Positions 1 to 9,241 of a stretch of 64,000 nucleotides of DNA are shown here, piece by piece. This DNA comes from Raphanus sativus. Lineage: Eukaryota > Streptophyta > Magnoliopsida > Brassicales > Brassicaceae. The stretch is from contig NC_079514.1 of assembly GCF_000801105.2 (NCBI RefSeq), positions 22,422,293 to 22,486,292 on the forward strand. The letters are read 5' to 3'. The notes under the pieces were generated by a model that was not told where the DNA came from, did not search any database, and saw only the letters and a list, made by a program, of their open reading frames with translations. Numbering within the stretch: position 1 is the stretch's first letter; each line of letters opens with the position of its first letter. The translations under genes were made by a program, and so were the position numbers.

Positions 1-302
1 TGCTTCTATCCCGTCGTGCTTCCAAAAAGGTTATGCTTCCAAAACGTCCGTCTGATCAATCTAAGATTCTTCTGTAAAGAGTAGAGCAGCTTACTTCGAC
101 TCATGCTTCACTTACGATCCATTCTTGACCTTCTCGTACTTCGAAACTTCCCGATCGATCCGTATCGTCCGTGATTCGACCACAAGGTTGATGCTCGACC
201 AATCTTCTATTTTCTCTGATCCATGTCAAGTTTTAAATGATCAAAACTCAACATTCTTCATGACTCTTTGATTCCCAAAAGCTTGGCTCCAGATCTTGAC
301 TT
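1..302 (-). other. retroelement spacer next to the gypsy protease
   Basis: No domain can be recognised here. Its position downstream (on the minus strand) of the protease-like segment that ends near 303 suggests the linker between protease and reverse transcriptase of the same gypsy element, which would continue past the window edge. Stops occur in all frames. The assignment rests only on position. Confidence 0.3.
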
Positions 303-1792
303 TTACTCCCTCGACCATTTTATCCCTTCGGGAGGGTTATTACAGGGAGTCTTGACCAAACCTAGCTTATCAACAAGATACTTGCTAGCCACATTAGTAC
401 AAGAGCCACCATCAATGATTAGGCTACATACCTTTTGTTCCACGGTACATCTTGTGTGAAAGATGTTTTCTCTTTGGATGGTTTTCAGATCAAAGAGGGC
501 ACTGAGGGATCGTCTGGTCACAAGTAACTCTCCAGTGTCAGCATAGTCTACTATCTCGTCACCAGATTCAACCGTCTCCAACTCGGCCTCATCTTGCGAC
601 TCTTATTCACCATCGGCCATAAGAACCATCACACGCTTGTTTGGGCAGTCCCGGGCGTAGTGTCCTTTTCCCTGACACTTAAAACAAGTTATGTCACGGG
701 TTCTTTGAGATTGAGCTTGACCCTTACCTTGGTCGGATGAGCCGGTTTTTGTTGACTCGGTTGGTTCTTCTTGAACCGGTTCTCCACTTCTATGGATTTG
801 TTCCTTTCGGCACCTTTGGAAGTGGATTGGGACCAAGCGGGCTTACTCCGGCTGTTGGTCGCAGTCTTCTTTTTAATGTGGGTCTCGGCTTGGACGGCAA
901 AGTGTAATAGATCGTTGAAGTCTTCATACGTCTGTCGTTCCACTTTGCAAGCGATCCGGTCGTGTAGCCCTTCCAAGAACTGGGCCATGAGGGATGCTTC
1001 AGGCTCATCAACGTCTAACTTGTTCCTAAGATACTCGAACTCCTCAAAGTACTCCTCCACGGACTTAGTTCCCTGTGTCAACTTAAGAAAACGTTTCAGT
1101 ACATCTCATTGATAATAGGACTTGGTCCGCATCTCGATCCAGTTGAGGGCTCGCCATGCTGGTCCGGACTTAGCAACGTCTCGATCCCACCAAGACAAGG
1201 CATTATCGGTCAGTTGAGCCGCGGCCAAAGCTATCTTCTTGGATTCGGAGTAGTCATAGTATTCGAAGATATACTCCATACGCTTCTCCCAAGTGATGTA
1301 GGCGTCCAGGTCAACCTTTCCCGCAAATGTAGGCGGAATCAACTTAAGATCCTTGCCCCCGCGCCGATCGTAGTCCTCGTCTTGGTCTCGACCTCGCCTC
1401 CGGTTTGGACTTCCACGCCGGTCGTAGTCCTCTACCTGGTCTCGACCTCTCCTCCGGTTTGGACTTCCGTCTCTTCTCCTGATCGGACTTCCATCTCCTT
1501 GGATCCGATACTCTCATCTTCCACCTCGTGCGGCTCGGTCAGCACCTCCCCGATCTGGTGGTTCATACTCAGACTCATCTCCTTCCGACTAGGACTGCGG
1601 CTGGTTCAAGTATGGGCAGAATCCTCTTGCGGCCGGCTGGCCATTGGGTTGGTTTCCTTGTCCCATGCGGTTCATCTGAGCGGCCAAGGTATTAAGGGTT
1701 TCTGTGAGCTGAGCTTGTCCGGCCTGCAAGACTTGGAGTTGGGCATTGATCTAAGCTGGAACTGGTGCTCCATTAGCATTGAGGTCTCCCAT
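303..1792 (-). pseudogene. Ty3/gypsy gag-protease, broken
   Basis: Minus-strand gag and protease of a Ty3/gypsy retrotransposon, read from an ATG at 1792-1790 (MGDLNANGAPVPA, then an in-frame stop). The order is an N-terminal part rich in Q and L, an Arg/Asp-rich spacer (about 1650-1350) made of two similar ~55-bp units, the capsid core (IPPTFAGKVDLDAYITWEKR, about 1342-1106, then the YFEEFEYLRNKL and FLEGLHDRI stretch), a CCHC zinc knuckle (CFKCQGKGHYARDC, about 686-645) and a protease-like segment with IIDGGSCTNVAS (about 410-380). Gag packages the RNA and protease would cut the polyprotein. The frame changes near 1100, 690 and 600, so no continuous product is possible. The GGS form of the protease loop is common in plant chromovirus-like elements. 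Confidence 0.85.
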
Positions 1793-2444
1793 GTTATTCC
1801 TGAGAACAAGAAAGGAAGAAGATCAAGTGCAAAAAGGAAACGGAAATAAAGTAAACAAGAAAAGAACTTAAAGAAAAGAAAAGATGGAATGAAACTTAAA
1901 TGAGATTTAATCAAAACTATATGCAAACAATGAATGAAAAATCTTTTTTTTTTTAAGTTTGAAAAAAAAATTAAAATAGAAAAGTTTTAAAATAAGAAAA
2001 AAGATTGAAAAATGAATGCAAATCAAAGAATTAAAAGATGATTAATTGAAAGAATTTTTTTTTTAAATAAATGATGATTGACAAATTAAAAATGAATGCA
2101 AAGATCTAATTAAATGAAATGCCAATCAAGAATGAATGCAAACCAATCAATCTATATGATTTTATGCAATTGCAAACCAAATTAATGCAAATAATCAATT
2201 CAACCTCCAAAAATTGAAGGTAAAAATCGACCAAGTGCACAAACATGTTGAATGACATAATGAATGCACAAAAAAGATCTAACAAAATGCAGCAATAACA
2301 ATGATGAACAATCAAGAACACCAAGAACACAATGCAACAATATTTTTTTGACTTTTTTTTATGCAATAAAAAATATGTTGACAATAACAGAATGATGAAC
2401 AAGCAAAAGAGGGTAAAATCAACCAAAGCTTTCAGGAGCCTTAA
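1793..2444 (-). other. gypsy untranslated leader
   Basis: A-rich (on the plus strand) segment between the primer binding site and the gag ATG. It is full of stops and short ORFs and contains several poly-T/poly-A runs. Its position and composition fit the untranslated leader of the minus-strand gypsy element. No gene is seen. Confidence 0.6.
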
Positions 2445-2456
2445 GCTCTGATACCA
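2445..2456 (-). other. primer binding site, initiator tRNA-Met type
   Basis: On the minus strand this reads TGGTATCAGAGC, the 12-base sequence complementary to the 3' end of plant initiator methionine tRNA. It lies 3 bases inside the proposed LTR edge and upstream of gag, as expected for the minus-strand DNA primer site. Confidence 0.9.
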
Positions 2457-2459
2457 AAA

Positions 2460-3285
2460 TGTTGTGGGCAAGATCTCAATCTGGCCGGATGGTCGGATTA
2501 GAGAGAGAGAGAGAGAGAGAGAGAGAGGGCGGCCGGATGGAGAGTAGAATGGTCTTTGGTTTGTACCTGAAACAAAGAGAGATTTTTATGAGTTTTATTA
2601 TGAGTTTAAAAGAAAGAACAGAAAGTAAACTAATAAAAAAATGAAGAACAGAAACAAATATGATGTTTATGGGATTTTCAGATGCAGATTAAATGATATG
2701 AAAACTGAAACAAAATGAAATAAAAATCAAGAACAAGGATAGAAAGATGGTGGATGGATTCAAGTTGCTGGACTGAAGTCTCTCTCAACAAGAACAGTGG
2801 ATGGGAGATGGATAGATGTGGGATTTGCTTGCTGGACTGAAGTCTCTCTCAAGCTAAATCGATGGGTGATGATGGAGTGATGAATCGCCACAAGCTTGGT
2901 GGTGGGAACTTGATAATATTCTGGCTGCTTCTAGCTAATTCTCTCAACAAGAAGACTTAGGGTTTATTTGCTCTTGCAAACTAAAAAACTTTCATAAAAG
3001 ACTAAGGCTCAAAATCGCCATTGTCAACGGTTTATATAGGCCACCCTTAATGAAATCTCAAAGATAAAAAAGGCCTAAACAAAAGGGCCAACGCTTAAAC
3101 AAAATAAAAAGGCTGACAATTGTCCAAAGTCTTAACCAAAATAAAATTAAATAAAAACAGTAAATCGGTTGCGGTTTGAGATGCCTTGACCAAAGCTCAT
3201 AGTATGCTTGCATGGTGCCTCGTTAAAACCTTATCAGGAAAACCCAGTGGGACAAAACCTGATGAAGGAAAAAGAGTACAACACA
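2460..3285 (-). repeat. gypsy LTR (826 bp), shared between two internal regions
   Basis: On the plus strand it starts TGTTGT (2460) and ends ACAACA (3283) or ACAACACA (3285), the inverted ends expected of an LTR. A minus-strand TATA box (CCTATATAAA, 3040-3031) and a long GA microsatellite (about 2500-2527) lie inside. The minus-strand start carries the 'gttttgtcccactgggtttt' type motif often seen at the start of plant LTRs. To the left are a PBS and gag, so it acts as a 5' LTR. To the right are a polypurine tract and the end of a polyprotein, so it is also placed as a 3' LTR. A repeated 'gctggactgaagtctctctc' motif occurs at about 2768 and 2832. Confidence 0.82.
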
Positions 3286-3302
3286 TACTACTCCCTCTGG
3301 TG
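3286..3302 (-). other. polypurine tract next to the LTR
   Basis: The minus strand reads CCAGAGGGAGTAGTA directly before the LTR start. This is a purine-rich plus-strand primer of the kind found just upstream of a 3' LTR. It marks the upstream sequence (3308-3625) as the 3' end of a gypsy coding region. Confidence 0.7.
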
Positions 3303-3307
3303 GTTGG

Positions 3308-3625
3308 CTAGATCTCTGAACCGGAAGCAAATTGGTTGGATGGATTGAGGATTGATTCTGAACCAAGGTCGAATGTGGAAATGATCAGGCCGGTTCGGTT
3401 ATGGACGATGGAAGAGAACTGAATCGGACCGGGCTGGTCTTGAACCTCTTTGGAGCCGGTCGGATCTTCAATCTTTAATCCGGACATCTCTTGGATCAAT
3501 AGCTGTTTAAGGCCATGATCAATCATCTCTTGGACAGCCTTGGTAAAACCATATCTTAAGTTCTTCTACCTGACCTGGTAGTCGGACCCTTGTGAACTTG
3601 GGGAACCTCAGCTTGGGTGACCACA
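3308..3625 (-). pseudogene. gypsy polyprotein C-terminal tail, fragment
   Basis: Minus-strand coding remnant in two frames: VPQVHKGPTTRSG, and then AVQEMIDHGLKQLLIQEM running to a stop at 3308. Tails of the form GP-x-TR-(S/A) followed by a Q-rich helix are typical of the extreme C-terminus of plant gypsy integrase polyproteins. The frame shifts between the two parts near 3560. The rest of this polyprotein is missing because LINE sequence starts at about 3630. No LTR or target duplication separates the two. Confidence 0.6.
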
Positions 3626-3629
3626 ACAA

Positions 3630-4139
3630 ATAGGCATGGGCTTTTCTCCATGTTTGATTCGATTTCTCTCCCTCCAAGTGGTATGAATAGCAGCTTGGAA
3701 GGTATAACGAAAAGAGAATGCTCTCTTCTTATCTCTGTCTGTACGACCAAGCAGAATCACTACCTCATTCCAGACCATATTGTAGTAGTCCCCAAAAACA
3801 CCTCTCATAAGACGATCCCAAATTTGTGAAGAATATGAGCACTCAAAGAACAAGTGGCTTTGAGTTTCCCCTGCACTCTTACAGAGAACACAAATATCAT
3901 CAAGACCCAAAGACCATTTCTTTACTCTGTCCATCGTGGAGAGTCTATCCAATAATGCCAACCAGGTTATAAAAGCATATTTCGGAGTAGAATACGAGAA
4001 CCAAACCCCACAAGCTCATTTCACCTGAGGATGAGATTGATTCGCTCGAATCATTAACCAAGTTTCTTTTGTTAAGAAATTGCTTTTATAACCGGATAAG
4101 CTTTTCCAGAGACTGATATCTTAAACAATATAAATCATC
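3630..4139 (-). pseudogene. LINE ORF2 3' part (zf-RVT), downstream half of the split LINE
   Basis: Minus-strand continuation of the LINE whose upstream part ends at 9242. From 4125 it reads DISLWKSLSGYKSNF, then a stop near 4017, then YAFITWLALLDRLSTMDRV and the zinc-binding reverse-transcriptase tail (ICVLCKSAGETQSHLFFECSYS with C, C, H and C ligands), ending at about KPMP near 3630. The plus-strand LINE has the same region (DINLWCGKSGFKMKF, then FITWLAVRNRLSTMDRV), which fixes the alignment. The last ~45 residues and the poly(A) tail are absent. They are replaced by gypsy sequence. Confidence 0.88.
4115..4139. repeat. target-site duplication, left copy
   Basis: A 25-base segment beginning GATATCTT that matches 9217-9241 at 20 of 25 positions. 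It lies immediately before the first base of the plus-strand LINE and belongs to the reading frame of the host LINE (an MNDTVEDI-like segment, here mutated to include a stop). Confidence 0.85.
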
Positions 4140-4221
4140 ATGTGGCGATTTTGAGAGAGAGAAAAATAAGGCGATTTTGAGGGCGATACGAAGTGCGACT
4201 ACGATCTAGGGTTCCGATTCG

Positions 4222-5551
4222 ATGGAGGAGGCGATTTCGCCTGATCGGCCGGTATCTCCGGGTGGGCGATCTGTGGGGAAAGCAGTGATGGAAGAGGAAG
4301 TAGCAAGAAAGAAGCAGTTGGAACAAAGCTGGGTCTCTGTGGCTCGGGATAAGAAAAGTTTGAAGAAATATGATGTTGAGATTGTTACAAAGGAAGGGAA
4401 GCAGACGATTGAGATTCCGGATGAGGTAATCACTGATTCAACGCCGTTATGGGAGGATTTTGTAGTAGGAAAGATTTTGGATCTAGCTCCTCATGTTGCT
4501 AAGGTCCATATGGTGTTAAAGAAGATATGGAAGTATGGAGATTTGGATGCTAAGATTGAGGTCTATGAAGTTAACTCTACTACAATGAGATTCAAGATTT
4601 CGGATCGGAAGGCTCGGGAGAAGATTCTAAAAACGGGGTATGTGGAATAGAGTTGGAGTTCCGATGGTTGTAACGAAGTGGTCACCTAAAGCTGAGGAGG
4701 AGGAACAAGAGGAAGAGGATATACCGATGTGGATTCATATCACAAAGGTCCCTCTACATATGTTCTCTTGGGAAGGTCTCAGTCTCATTGCTAGTCCAGT
4801 GGGATTTCCGGTTAAGCTTCATCCGAAAACGCTAGCTTGCTCAAGTTTTGAGGTAGTAACGGTCTTTGTGAAAGTTGATGTCTCGAGAACATTACCGAAG
4901 GAAATGAATTTTGCGAAGAATGGTAAGGAGTTTACTGTGGAATTCTATTACCCATGGCTTCCTTCTAGATGTACTTGCTGTAATAAATGGGGGCATAATG
5001 AGAAGGTGTGTGCTTTGAAGAAAAAAGGCAAAGATAAGGAGTCTGTTTCTGGTTCAGCAAGTGGGCGCAAACATGGTATTACTGCTAGGGAGAAGAGTAA
5101 TGAGTCAAAGGGGGGTGACTTGAAAGATTCTTCTGCTTCTAAAGAAAAGATGGTAGAATCAGCCATTAAAGAAGGTGAAGGAAAATCTGTGGGAGAAGCG
5201 GAATGGTCTGAGGTCTCTCCAGGGAAGATTGGTAGATCGCAAATGAATACTCCTACTAGAGTGGATGCAGAAATACATATCTCAGCATCTAAATTCTCAA
5301 CTTTAAGTGTGAGTGCAGAAGAGGAGGGTGAAATAGTAGAGGAAGCTCAGGATTATGATATTGAGGATGTAGATGATTTGGATATGGAAGAGAATATGGA
5401 GGAGATGGTTGAGTTGATTGAAGATAGTAAGTTGGAGCGTAGTAAAAGCAAAGAGAAACCGGTTCAGCAAAGAGGAAGGAAGAAAAGTCAGAAGGCCAAA
5501 GCTCAGGATGCAAATCCAAAGAGTAAAATGTCTTCTCGACGAAAAAACTAA
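4222..5551 (+). pseudogene. LINE ORF1: DUF4283 and zinc-knuckle protein, frameshifted
   Basis: The RNA-binding ORF1 product of plant LINEs. The first part (MEEAISPDRPVSPGG, 4222) runs through the DUF4283-like core (VEIPDEVI-type strand, LWEDFVVGKILDLAPHVAKV, IWKYGD). A one-base insertion near 4638 then breaks the frame. The second frame (from 4640) carries MWNRVGVPMVVTKW, VPLHMFSWEGLS, FYYPWLPSRC and a zinc knuckle CTCCNKWGHNEKVC, followed by a long charged, acidic and then basic tail ending SSRRKN. The stop at 5549-5551 is one base before the ORF2 ATG at 5553. The paralogue at 12284-13592 reads through the first break, which confirms the frameshift. Confidence 0.88.
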
Positions 5552-5552
5552 T

Positions 5553-8500
5553 ATGGCGGGGTTCTTTCGGAATGTGCGCGGATTGAATAAGTTGTTGAAG
5601 CATTCCACTATTAAATATTGGGTCAGAAGTAATTCTATGGAGTTTTGTTGTGTTTTGGAAACAAGAGTAAAGGAGGGTAAGGCAGTGAGGATTTTGGATT
5701 CTGTATTTAGGGGATGGTCGGCTATGACAAACTATGAGCATAGTCAAGGAGGAAGGATCTGGTTGGTTTGGAAAGAGACGGTCTGTATGACGCCGGTTTT
5801 CAAGTCTGATCAGTTAATCACTTGCTCGGTAAGACTACAGAATGGAGTTGAGTTCTTCCGTACTTTTATCTATGCAAGTAATATAGCTGAAGAAAGAAAG
5901 GTGTTATGGAGGAACCTTTGTGATCACAATTCATCACAAATGTTCACAAATAAAGCTTGGGTATTGATGGGAGACTTTAATGAGATTCTAGATGGAGAGG
6001 AAAGTTCGGGTTTGTAAGATTAGGAAGGCCACCAAGTGGGATGAGAGACTTCCAGAGGATGGTACTGTCCTGTAATCTAACGGATATGAGCTATCAGGGG
6101 CCGATGCACACTTGGTGTAATAAGAGAGAAGAAGGTGTGATCTACAAGAAGCTTGATAGGGTGTTGATGAATTCTGTGGCTCTTAGTAAGTTTTCAAGTA
6201 GCTTTGCAATATTTGAACCATGGGGTTGCTCTGATCACTTAAGATGCAAGATTCAGTTGATGCCGCCTCCGGGAAAAATCAGAAACCCTTCAAATATGTG
6301 AATGCCATTGGAAGACTTCCGAGCTTCCTTCAATGATGAAAAGCTATTGGGATTCAACTGAGGTTCTATTCCAGTCTACCTCTGCGATGTTTCGATTCTC
6401 AAAGAAGCTAAAGAATCTTAAGCCACTTATTCGGGAGTTGGGAAGAGAGCAATTGGGGGATCTAACGAAGAAACGAAGAAAACTCAGGAAGCTTTTAGTG
6501 TTCTGTGTGAGAAGCAAAAAGCTACACTGATGCAGGCTACTGAGGAAAATGCACATGAGGAAGCAGAAGCATATGACAGATGGCTCTACGTTGCTGGACT
6601 TGAAGAGGAGCATCTGAAACAAAAAGCTAAACTCAAGAAGCATGAAGAAGCATGAAGAAATAAAAGCAGAGGCAGAAAGGCACTTCTCTGAGTTCCTAAA
6701 TCAGGAACCAGAAAATTATCATGGAGTTTCGGTGAAGGAGCTGCAGGGTCTACTGAAATATAGATGCAATGACCAAGTTTGCAGTATGCTTGAAACGGAG
6801 GTTCGAAATGTTCTATTCTCTATACCATCAAATAAATCGCCGGGGCCTGATGGATATCCGAGTGAATTCTTCAGGACAGCTTGGCCAGTGCTGAGACATG
6901 ACTTTACAGTGGCAGTGCAATCTGTATTCAGGTACAGGTTCCTTCCGAAAGGAGTCAACTCTACAATATTGCCTTTAGTTCCTAAGAAAGTGGATTCATT
7001 GGAAATGAAGGACTATAGACCAATTGCCTGTTGCAACGTTTTATATAAAGTGGTGTCGAAGCTTCTAGCAAATAGATTGAAGATAATTCTCTCGGATATC
7101 ATAGCTGAGAACCAGTCTGCGTTCATCAAAGGAAGATTGCTGATGGAGAACGTATTACTAGCCTCAGAGTTGGTGAAAAACTACCATAAAGACACTGTGA
7201 CGCCAAGAGCTTTGATGAAGATTGACATCTCTAAAGCTTTTGACTCTGTCCAATGGTCGTTTGTATTGCGAAGTCTAGAGGCGTTGGGAATCCTGGAAAA
7301 GTTCATCAGGTGGATAAAACTTTGTATCTCCACGCCTTCTTTCTCTGTGCAAGTCAATGGTGATCTTGCAGGCTACTTTCGAAGCTCGAGAGGTTTGCGT
7401 CAAGGTTGCTCACTTTCCCCCTATCTCTTTGTGCTTTGTATGAACGTCCTGTCGATGAAAATTGATCAAGCTGCAGTGGAGAAGAGATTCAAGTTTCACC
7501 CTCGTTGCAAGTCGATATCCCTTACTCATCTGTGTTTTGCTGATGACCCCATGGTTTTCGTGGAAGGATCACATGAGTCTATTCAAGGAACTCTCTCTGT
7601 GTTTGATAGCTTTGCTGAGTGGTCGGGACTCAATATAAGTATTGATAAATCGACTATTTATCTAGCAGGAGTAGCAGAGATAGAAGAGAAACGAATCCTT
7701 TCAAATTTTCCATTTGCTAAGGGTGAGTTGCCAGTGCGTTATCTTGGGTTGCCTCTGATGACTAAAGCTATGAGGAAGCAGGATTTCTTTCCGCTTGTTG
7801 AGAGGATCAGATGCAGAATAGGTACTTGGACTAGTCGCTTTCTCTCCTATGGGGGTCAACTACAGCATATCCAGTCAGAGCTTATGAGTATTATTAATTT
7901 TTCGTCCTCTGTCTACCGTTTACCTAGCAAGTGTGTTCAGGAGTTTGAGCAACTGTGTGGGGCTTTTCTTTGGTCTGGACCAGAACTTAAAAGCTCGGGG
8001 GCTAAGGTTTCTTGGAAAGATGTATGTCGAAAAAAGAGTGAAGGTGGATTGGGGATCAGAGTTCTCAGAGAAGTAAACAATGTTAATGTTTTGAAGCTTA
8101 TATGGAGAATGATGTCGGGTTCCTCACTTTGGGGCAAGTGGATTGAGAGTAATCTCTTGAAGCAGAAGAATTTCTGGGAGATAAAAGAGAAAACACAGTT
8201 GGGTTCTTGGATGTGGAGGAAGATGTTAAGAATAAGAGATGTAGCTAGAAGATTTCACAAAAAAGAACTGGGAGATGGCAGAGGTACGTCCTTCTGGTAT
8301 GATAGTTGGTTTGAACGGGGTGTGCTAACTGAATTGTTGGGTGATAGAGGTTTCGTAGACTTGGGTGTTGGCAGAGAAGCTACGGTGGAGGAAGCAGTTA
8401 AGACTGTGAGAAGAAGGAGGAGACATCGTTCTTCTCTTCTAAATGAGATTGAGTCGGAGCTTGGGTCTGTCAAAGAGAAACTGAGAGATGGAGTTACTGA

Positions 8501-9099
8501 TATAAACCTGTGGTGTGGGAAGTCGGGGTTTAAGATGAAGTTCTCTACCTCTGAAACTTGGAATCTGACGAGAGAAGAATATGAGCATTGTAGTTGGGCT
8601 AGAGCGGTCTGGTTTGCTAAAGCAACACTGAAATTTGTGTTTATAACATGGCTTGCAGTGAGGAATAGATTGTCCACCATGGATAGAGTTGAAGTGGAAA
8701 CAGGGGGTTGATGATGTCTGTGTTCTTTGCAAAACTGCACCTGAGTCTCGTAGTCATTTGTTCTTTGATTGCCTATATTCTTCGCAAGTCTGGGAGTATC
8801 TGGTTAAAGGGATTCTGCTTTCGGATTACACAAACGACTGGTCTGCTATAATGCTCATAATCTCAGATGAGAAGGTAGAAGGGAAGAAGAAATTCTGTCT
8901 AAGGTATGCTTTCCAAATTGCAGTTCATGCTTTATGGAGAGAGAGAAACAGAATAAGGCATGAAGAGAAACCAATGGCAGTTGCAACCTTGAAGAAGATC
9001 ATAGATAAGGGAATCAGAAATAAACTGAGCATTTTGAGAAGTGGTGATTGGAAGAGATGGGGTGAAGTTTTGCAGTTTTGGTTCAGTACAAGAATTTAA
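5553..9099 (+). pseudogene. LINE ORF2: endonuclease-reverse transcriptase, multiply frameshifted
   Basis: Would encode an APE-type endonuclease (NVRGLNK, LETRVKEGK, LMGDFNE, then CSDH), a reverse transcriptase (SPGPDGYPSEFF, KIDISKAFDSVQW, SRGLRQGCSLSPYLF, FADDPMVF at about 7534) and a zf-RVT tail (VCVLCKTAPESRSHLFFDC). Breaks that I can place by comparison with the paralogue lie near 6015, 6288, 6325 and 6520, with a ~40-codon deletion near 6630 and a frameshift near 8700. The active-site box is FADD followed by P where the relative has L. The longest open stretch is 6642-8711. The final codon is at 9097-9099. Confidence 0.9.
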
Positions 9100-9216
9100 A
9101 AACCTGTTTTTTTTTAATTTCTGTTGGTTTGATGTTTTAAAGTTATTAGAGAGGACACACTTGATGTAAGAAGGGTTTTTTGATGAATAAATTTAGCATT
9201 TATTCAAAAAAAAAAA
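9100..9216 (+). other. LINE 3' UTR and poly(A) tail
   Basis: A 117-base 3' UTR with 'ttttttgatgaataaattt', a form common at plant LINE 3' ends, and AATAAA within it (about 9186-9191). It ends in 11 A residues (9206-9216) directly abutting the right-hand target duplication. Confidence 0.85.
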
Positions 9217-9241
9217 GATATCTTCAACAGTATCATTCATC
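9217..9241. repeat. target-site duplication, right copy
   Basis: Begins GATATCTT directly after the poly(A) run and matches 4115-4139 at 20 of 25 bases. This copy still encodes the intact host reading frame (MNDTVEDI on the minus strand). Confidence 0.85.

Larger units (their letters stand above)
4140..9216 (+). mobile_element. LINE (L1-type), 5.1 kb, inserted into a relative
   Basis: A full-length plus-strand LINE with a 5' UTR (4140-4221), ORF1 (4222-5551), ORF2 (5553-9099), a 3' UTR and a terminal run of 11 A (9206-9216). It is bounded by 25-bp target-site duplications (4115-4139 and 9217-9241). The A run directly before the right-hand duplication is the signature of target-primed reverse transcription. 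It is from the same family as the element it interrupts, since ORF1 and ORF2 align along their length. At least six frameshifts and a ~40-codon deletion near 6630 make it dead. Confidence 0.92.

Noticed and set aside
1109..1849. 246-codon plus-strand ORF
   Set aside because: It lies opposite the gag coding region and its composition is the complement of gag. No family is recognisable.
2445..2456. tRNA gene fragment
   Set aside because: The 12 bases match initiator tRNA only at its 3' end and lie at an LTR edge. It is a primer binding site.
5289..5747. 152-codon minus-strand ORF
   Set aside because: Shadow of LINE ORF1 and ORF2 on the other strand.
8255..8740. 161-codon minus-strand ORF
   Set aside because: Antisense shadow of the LINE reverse transcriptase.
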